From Streptomyces kaniharaensis (lineage in GTDB: Bacteria > Actinomycetota > Actinomycetes > Streptomycetales > Streptomycetaceae), in assembly GCF_009569385.1 (NCBI RefSeq), contig NZ_WBOF01000001.1, forward strand, positions 5,651,501-5,715,500: 64,000 nucleotides of DNA. Direction: 5' to 3'. The notes under the pieces were generated by a model, which searched no databases, was not told the origin of the DNA, and saw nothing but the letters and a program-made list of their open reading frames with translations. Positions 62,738 to 64,000 of the stretch are shown piece by piece (position 1 is the stretch's first letter; every line of letters begins with the position of its first letter). The position numbers were made by a program, and so were the translations under genes.

Positions 62738-63076
62738 TCAGCCGTCGCCGCGCCGGGGGCCGAGGAAGACCTCGTCGCCGATCACCGTGACCGGGTAGGT
62801 GGCCACCGGGTCGACGGCGGGCATGTCGAGGGCCTTGCCGCTGCGGAGGCAGAAGCGGCTGAAGTGCCAGGGGCACACCACCGTGTCGTCCTCCAACTCG
62901 CCGTCCTCCAGCGGGGCGAACTCGTGGCTGCACTCGTTCGCGACGGCATGCACCTCGCCGTCGACGTTGGCCAGCAGGACGCGGGTGCCGTCAGGCGCCG
63001 TCACGGCCAGCAGCTCTCCCGGCGGGACGTCCGTCAGCCTGGCCACGCCCGGTGTGGACTCCGGTTCGGCGCTCAT
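62738..63076 (-). CDS. Rieske [2Fe-2S] protein
   Basis: The 112-aa soluble protein is a single Rieske domain: Cys-Ser-His in NECSHEFAPL and Cys-Pro-Trp-His in VVCPWHFSRF bind the cluster. Such small Rieske ferredoxins feed electrons to oxygenases. The ATG at 63076 was used; a TTG at 63082 overlaps the SnoaL stop (TTGA), which is also plausible. It is the third gene of the leftward operon. Confidence 0.9.
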   Translation of the reverse strand: MSAEPESTPGVARLTDVPPGELLAVTAPDGTRVLLANVDGEVHAVANECSHEFAPLEDGELEDDTVVCPWHFSRFCLRSGKALDMPAVDPVATYPVTVIGDEVFLGPRRGDG

Positions 63077-63078
63077 GC

Positions 63079-63600
63079 TCAACGCCGCCCGCGGATACGG
63101 TACTTGGCGACGCGGAAGATGTTGCCGACGGTGAGGCCGACGATGGCGCCCGGGCCGGATCCGGGCTTCGGGGCCATGCCGAGCTGTTCGACCATGGACG
63201 CGGTGCTCTCCTCGTGCCAGAGCTCGGCGAACCTGCCGCTGCGGACCACGTGGAAGTCCAGGCCCGTCATGATCATGCGCTCGCCGTTGCCCGGGAAGCC
63301 GTACAGCTCGCCGAGGAAGGTGCCGGTGGCGGTCCAGCGGTCGACCACCTTGTCGCCCATGATCGCCACGTCGTCCAGGAAGAAGCGCAGGTCGGGGAAG
63401 GCGTCGTGCATCAGCTGAACGGCGGCGCGGTGGCCGGCCGGGCCCTGCGGGCAGCCGGGCAGCGGCATGTGGTCGACCCAGTCGGGGGCCAGCAGTTCGG
63501 CCTCGGTGGCGGCGTTGTTCTTGTCCCAGACCTCCTCGATGTACCGGCGGGCCATCTCCTGGTACACCGCGACGGTGTCCGGACGGGTCTCGGTCGTCAT
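63079..63600 (-). CDS. SnoaL-like polyketide cyclase/NTF2-fold protein
   Basis: The 173-aa NTF2-fold protein has the ester-cyclase pattern: EVWDKNNAAT, LLAPDWVDHMPLPG, then AAVQLMHDAFPDLRFFLDDVAIMGDKVVDRWTATGTFLGELYG and a C-terminal GRFAELWHEE. SnoaL-like proteins catalyse aldol cyclisation or hydroxylation in polyketide pathways, and the C-terminal extension carries a VAKYRIRGRR basic tail. GAGGAGA precedes ATG 63600. The start is about 74 bp downstream of the desaturase-like gene. Confidence 0.87.
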   Translation of the reverse strand: MTTETRPDTVAVYQEMARRYIEEVWDKNNAATEAELLAPDWVDHMPLPGCPQGPAGHRAAVQLMHDAFPDLRFFLDDVAIMGDKVVDRWTATGTFLGELYGFPGNGERMIMTGLDFHVVRSGRFAELWHEESTASMVEQLGMAPKPGSGPGAIVGLTVGNIFRVAKYRIRGRR

Positions 63601-63625
63601 AGCTGTCTCCTCGCGATGTTCTTGC

Positions 63626-63685
63626 TGGTCGGAGCTCGCGTGGCCGGAGCTCGGCTGGTCGGAGCCCGGGTGGTCAGAGCTCGGG
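63626..63685. repeat. 15-bp tandem repeat (4 copies) across the desaturase-like stop codon
   Basis: Four 15-bp units (63626-63640, 63641-63655, 63656-63670, 63671-63685) of the pattern TGGTCGGAGCTCGGG, each with one to three substitutions. The minus-strand reading frame is preserved; units translate as xELRP pentapeptides, and a TGA in the last unit provides the present stop (see findings). Confidence 0.8.
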
Positions 63686-64000
63686 GCCCACGTCGGTGAG
63701 CCCGTCGGCGCGCAGGATCTCCTGCGCGGTGTGGCTGCCGGACACGATCACCCGCAGCGCGCTGGCCGCCTGCGCCCAGTGGCCGGACAGGTAGAGCCCC
63801 TCGACGGGGGTGCGGTACGTCAGGCGCTTGCTGCCCGCCTGGGCCGGGGTGTTCTCCCAGCCGTAGGCGGCGCCCTCGTGGTTGAGGGTGTAGCGCTCCA
63901 GGGTGAGTGGCGTGGCGCTCCGGACGAAGGTCAGGCCAGCCCGGAAGCCGGGGTAGAGCCGCTCGATCAGGTCGAGGTACTTCTCCTCCAGCTCGGGCTT
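63674..64000 (-). CDS. Phytoene-desaturase-like FAD oxidoreductase (C-terminal part)
   Basis: The last 108 residues are inside the window; the rest lies past the right edge. The end reads GLYLSGHWAQAASALRVIVSGSHTAQEIL, the FAD-closing segment of CrtI/retinol-saturase-like enzymes, preceded by GAAYGWENTP which also fits. The catalytic domain is outside. It is the first visible gene of the leftward operon with the SnoaL-like and Rieske genes. The stop at 63674 lies in a tandem repeat. Confidence 0.78.
   Translation of the reverse strand, partial: KPELEEKYLDLIERLYPGFRAGLTFVRSATPLTLERYTLNHEGAAYGWENTPAQAGSKRLTYRTPVEGLYLSGHWAQAASALRVIVSGSHTAQEILRADGLTDVGPEL

Overview
The window is GC-rich throughout, with strong G/C preference at third codon positions, frequent GTG starts and GGAGG-type ribosome binding sites. 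Gene content (MurT/GatD, DUF5709, DUF6153, DUF6325, BlaI/M56 pairs, a LAL-type LuxR regulator, formylglycine-generating enzyme) points to an actinomycete, most likely Streptomycetaceae (Streptomyces or Kitasatospora). No rRNA, tRNA, CRISPR array, phage or complete insertion sequence was seen. About 57 genes look intact. Several broken remnants suggest an accessory, actively eroding part of a linear chromosome.

Layout. 0-10.5 kb: cell-wall and amino-sugar nitrogen metabolism. This part has the gatD-murT pair, a GNAT acetyltransferase, an ACT-domain membrane protein, a PLP decarboxylase, a secreted Cys/His-rich protein, and asnB divergent from an operon of a 91-aa unknown gene plus glmS. 10.5-19.5 kb: a zinc alcohol dehydrogenase, then a divergent exopolysaccharide-like locus. 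Leftward genes encode a DUF2334 deacetylase-like protein and a TIM-barrel lipoprotein. Rightward genes encode a 66-aa membrane protein, a processive GT2 synthase, UDP-GlcNAc 2-epimerase and a secreted jelly-roll protein. A ricin-type lectin follows. 19.8-24.7 kb: a nonsense-mutated regulator, MarR/old yellow enzyme/quinone reductase, and a GNAT. 24.8-29.7 kb: a MacB-type ABC transporter divergent from blaI-like/M56 peptidase genes, with two tandem operators between them. 29.7-32.5 kb: an aminophosphonate-catabolism cassette. 33.5-36.1 kb: metal genes, a ZIP transporter behind a DtxR-type box and a DUF6153/Met-rich lipoprotein pair behind a CsoR-type box. 36.2-40.7 kb: a Tes/MJ0619-like radical SAM enzyme translationally coupled to a Cys-containing methyltransferase, divergent from a flavin disulfide reductase. 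40.7-48 kb: a PAS-GAF-PP2C phosphatase, a monooxygenase-fold protein, DUF5709, a bifunctional penicillin-binding protein, and an AraC/isochorismatase pair. 48-58 kb: formylglycine-generating enzyme, an arylsulfatase carrying its CxPxR target, CadD-like and ZIP transporters, and small stress-type membrane proteins. 58-64 kb: a large LuxR regulator, a reductase-fold protein, a tyrosinase, and a Rieske/SnoaL-like/phytoene-desaturase-like operon running off the right edge.

The least explained functional units are: (1) the exopolysaccharide locus, whose only sugar-nucleotide enzyme makes UDP-ManNAc and whose synthase operon is preceded by two back-to-back hairpins touching the start codon; (2) the radical SAM/methyltransferase pair; (3) the CsoR-box-controlled secreted pair, a candidate periplasmic copper system. 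Function assignments rest on motifs read by eye. No database search was run.
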